DNA from: Halanaerobiales bacterium
GTDB taxonomy: Bacteria; Bacillota; Halanaerobiia; Halanaerobiales; DTU029
Length of the DNA stretch: 42,666 nt
Direction of reading: 5' to 3'
Assembly (NCBI GenBank): GCA_022360715.1
Contig: JAKSCG010000248.1
Location: 1 to 42,666 of the forward strand
Made by a program: the position numbers and the translations under genes. A model generated the notes under the pieces. The model did not search any database, was not told where the DNA came from, and saw only the letters and a program-made list of their open reading frames with translations. Shown here in pieces: positions 41,279-42,666 of this stretch; position 1 is the stretch's first letter; each line of letters opens with the position of its first letter.

Positions 41279-42400
41279 ATGATGACAAATCCCAAGAAAG
41301 CAATTAATGTAGGGCTAGAGCCAGTGAGTGAGCAAAAAGAACAGTTTTCCTTCCGGAAACAGGTTTGGAGACGACTGCGTCGCCATAAAATGGCCACCGG
41401 CGCCGGTATCATCCTGTTAATTATTTATTTCCTGGTTATTTTTGCCGGTTTTCTTGCCCCCTATAACCATTATGAAACCTATAAACAACACTTTTTTCAT
41501 CACCCGACCAAAGTCTATTTTACCGATGAAGACGGCTTAAGCTGGCCTTATGTCTATGCTACCGAAAGGATCGGCTGGGGAGAATACCGGGAAATAACCG
41601 ACCGGAAATACCCGCTTAAATTATTGCACCGGGGTGATAAATACAAATTCTGGGGGCTCTTTGAGACTGACCTCCACCTGATCGGGGTTGAGCAACCGGC
41701 CCACCTTTTCCTGCTGGGTACCGACAACTTTGGCCGTGATACCTTCTCCCGCCTTCTATTTGGCGGTCGGGTCTCAATGTTTCTGGGTTTTGCCGGTATT
41801 ATCATTACTACCTTTTTCGGTTTATTGATCGGCAGTATTGCCGGCTACTACGGCGGGAAAATTGACGAGCTGCTGATGCGCTTATCGGAGATCATAATAT
41901 CTATTCCGCAATTCTATCTTTTATTGGCCCTGGCCGCTGTTTTACCGGTAAGTATCTCCTCTTCGCTGCGGTTTTTACTGATTGTCATTATCCTTGCCTT
42001 TATTAGCTGGGCCGGGATGTCCCGGGTAATCAGAGGAATGGTCCTGGCGATAAAAAACGAAGAATATGTCCGGGCCGCTAAAGCCATGGGGGCCAGTGAC
42101 CTGCGAATCATTTTCAAACATGTGATCCCGACTACAGTCACTTATGTGATCATTAATGCCACCCTGGCCATCCCCGGCTACATTCTAATGGAATCAGGAC
42201 TCAGTTTTATCGGACTGGGGATTCAGGAGCCGGATGCCAGCTGGGGTAATATGCTTACTGCCGCCCAGACTGTCACCAAGATTACTAATTTCCCCTGGTT
42301 GTTGCTCCCCGGCTTTATGATCTTTATTGCCGTGTTGTGTTTCAACCTGATGGGTGACGGATTGCGCGATGCCCTCGACCCTAAAACTGATAAAAGTTAA
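41279..42400 (+). CDS. DppC/OppC-type permease with long N-terminal loop
   Basis: The second membrane subunit (373 residues) starts after AAGGAG, at ATG 41279 or 41282. It carries the OppC_N segment and the motif LLGTDNFGRDTFSRLLFGGR, then EYVRAAKAMGASDLRIIFKHVIPTTVTYV as the EAA-loop and GLSFIGLGIQEPDASWGNML near the end. A loop of about 90 residues (YNHYETYKQHFFHHPTKVYF and onward, about 61-140) separates the first helix from the core; it is larger than in DppC of E. coli. No ATPase genes follow in the window. The next sequence is an IS-end fragment and a broken gene copy. Confidence 0.87.
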   Translation: MMTNPKKAINVGLEPVSEQKEQFSFRKQVWRRLRRHKMATGAGIILLIIYFLVIFAGFLAPYNHYETYKQHFFHHPTKVYFTDEDGLSWPYVYATERIGWGEYREITDRKYPLKLLHRGDKYKFWGLFETDLHLIGVEQPAHLFLLGTDNFGRDTFSRLLFGGRVSMFLGFAGIIITTFFGLLIGSIAGYYGGKIDELLMRLSEIIISIPQFYLLLALAAVLPVSISSSLRFLLIVIILAFISWAGMSRVIRGMVLAIKNEEYVRAAKAMGASDLRIIFKHVIPTTVTYVIINATLAIPGYILMESGLSFIGLGIQEPDASWGNMLTAAQTVTKITNFPWLLLPGFMIFIAVLCFNLMGDGLRDALDPKTDKS

Positions 42401-42428
42401 AATTTGATGAGCAAAACCACCTGCAAGG

Positions 42429-42472
42429 GGGCTGCCTCAAAATAGATTATTAAAACTATTAAGAGCAGCTCC
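42429..42472. repeat. IS1182-like end fragment, copy B
   Basis: The 44-bp stretch reads GGGCTGCCTCAAAATAGATT at its left and AAGAGCAGCTCC at its right, so its ends nearly pair. It matches copy A (13798-13842) along its whole length and the right end of the IS relic (27021-27064) in the opposite orientation. It directly borders the broken second Memo-like gene, whose reading frame is cut at this point. Confidence 0.7.
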
Positions 42473-42476
42473 TGAA

Positions 42477-42666
42477 CTCTTCGCTCCCCGCCTATCTCCG
42501 ATATACTTACCGGTGGATGGGGGGCCAGCCCCGCTATTAATATCTCCATGTCCATTCCTCCAATTTCTTCCTTTTTATCAAGTTATTTCTCGCTAATTTG
42601 TCTTTTTCCTGCCATTATTAAGTAAAAAATATTTGCTAAAAAAAAGGATATTACTGTTAACTGTAG
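42477..42666 (-). pseudogene. Broken second copy of the Memo-like gene start and upstream DNA
   Basis: This stretch aligns with 38024-38213 in the same direction, offset near 4453 bases, with scattered substitutions and small gaps. On the minus strand, from ATG 42549, it reads MEILIAGLAPHPPVSISEIG and GERR, like MGILMAGLAPHPPVIIPEIG and GERR of the intact gene, then departs into unrelated sequence and a stop at the IS-end fragment. The GGAGG site and its spacing to ATG are kept. Upstream DNA (42556-42666) also matches and leaves the window. So the transporter operon is flanked by direct repeats of about 190 bases. It is a truncated gene fragment. Confidence 0.82.

Overview
The window looks like a chromosome segment of an anaerobic member of the Bacillota (Clostridia/Halanaerobiia/Limnochordia-like; the exact lineage is not resolved). 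The evidence is a T-box leader, a glmS ribozyme, EndoA-type MazF, HPr with both His15 and Ser46, strong TTGACA/TATAAT promoters, GGAGG ribosome binding sites and many TTG/GTG starts. The dipeptide-type binding protein has a signal peptide but no lipobox cysteine, which would fit a diderm lineage; this is only a hint.

Layout from left to right. (1) 1-925: proC (partial) on the minus strand behind a T-box leader and a consensus promoter. (2) 1304-6254: an operon of a NifV-type homocitrate synthase, a one-chain aconitase/homoaconitase and an isocitrate/homoisocitrate dehydrogenase, then a FadR-type GntR regulator; its promoter lies in a 40-bp perfect palindrome. (3) 6328-13687, minus strand: amidohydrolase, AnsA-type asparaginase, an EndoAI/EndoA toxin-antitoxin pair, an unlisted 49-codon gene resembling the toxin-binding tail of that antitoxin, then dcd, an HPr gene, alr, nnrDE and acpS. 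(4) 13798-14479: IS1182-like end fragments around a frameshifted nucleotidyltransferase. (5) 14495-18341: a labile-selenium type cluster (YedE transporter, TusA/YedF-like protein, DUF3343, class V desulfurase, LysR regulator). (6) 18508-19675: a peroxiredoxin-nitroreductase fusion behind a palindromic operator. (7) 19767-23962: DUF3243, then a glucan cluster of GlgM-like glycosyltransferase, maltokinase and a GalT-like enzyme. (8) 24072-26426: a nuclease-helicase fusion. (9) 26660-30634: an IS1182 relic next to a visibly AT-rich osmolyte module, OpuC-type ABC transporter plus a divergent BusR-like regulator. (10) 30792-34474: a hairpin-rich possible MITE, glmS with its self-cleaving ribozyme, and glmM. 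(11) 34656-38096: a degenerate CPBP-like membrane protein, a 50-codon zinc-ribbon gene and the three-gene AmmeMemoRadiSam set. (12) 38466-42400: a peptide/dipeptide ABC transporter (binding protein and two permeases, no ATPase), followed by another IS-end fragment and a broken second copy of the Memo-like gene start and its upstream DNA.

How the genes work together. Homocitrate synthase, aconitase and the dehydrogenase form the three steps that lengthen a 2-oxo acid by one carbon, or make 2-oxoglutarate if the first enzyme is really a Re-citrate synthase. GlmM and GlmS supply amino sugars under ribozyme feedback. GlgM and maltokinase both make maltose 1-phosphate, from ADP-glucose and from maltose. 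OpuC and the BusR-like regulator both carry domain types known elsewhere to bind c-di-AMP, so transport and transcription of this system may share one signal. The least explained items are the orphan antitoxin-tail peptide, the very long palindromic operator, the peroxiredoxin-nitroreductase fusion, the incomplete glucan pathway, and the duplicated Memo upstream region flanking the transporter.
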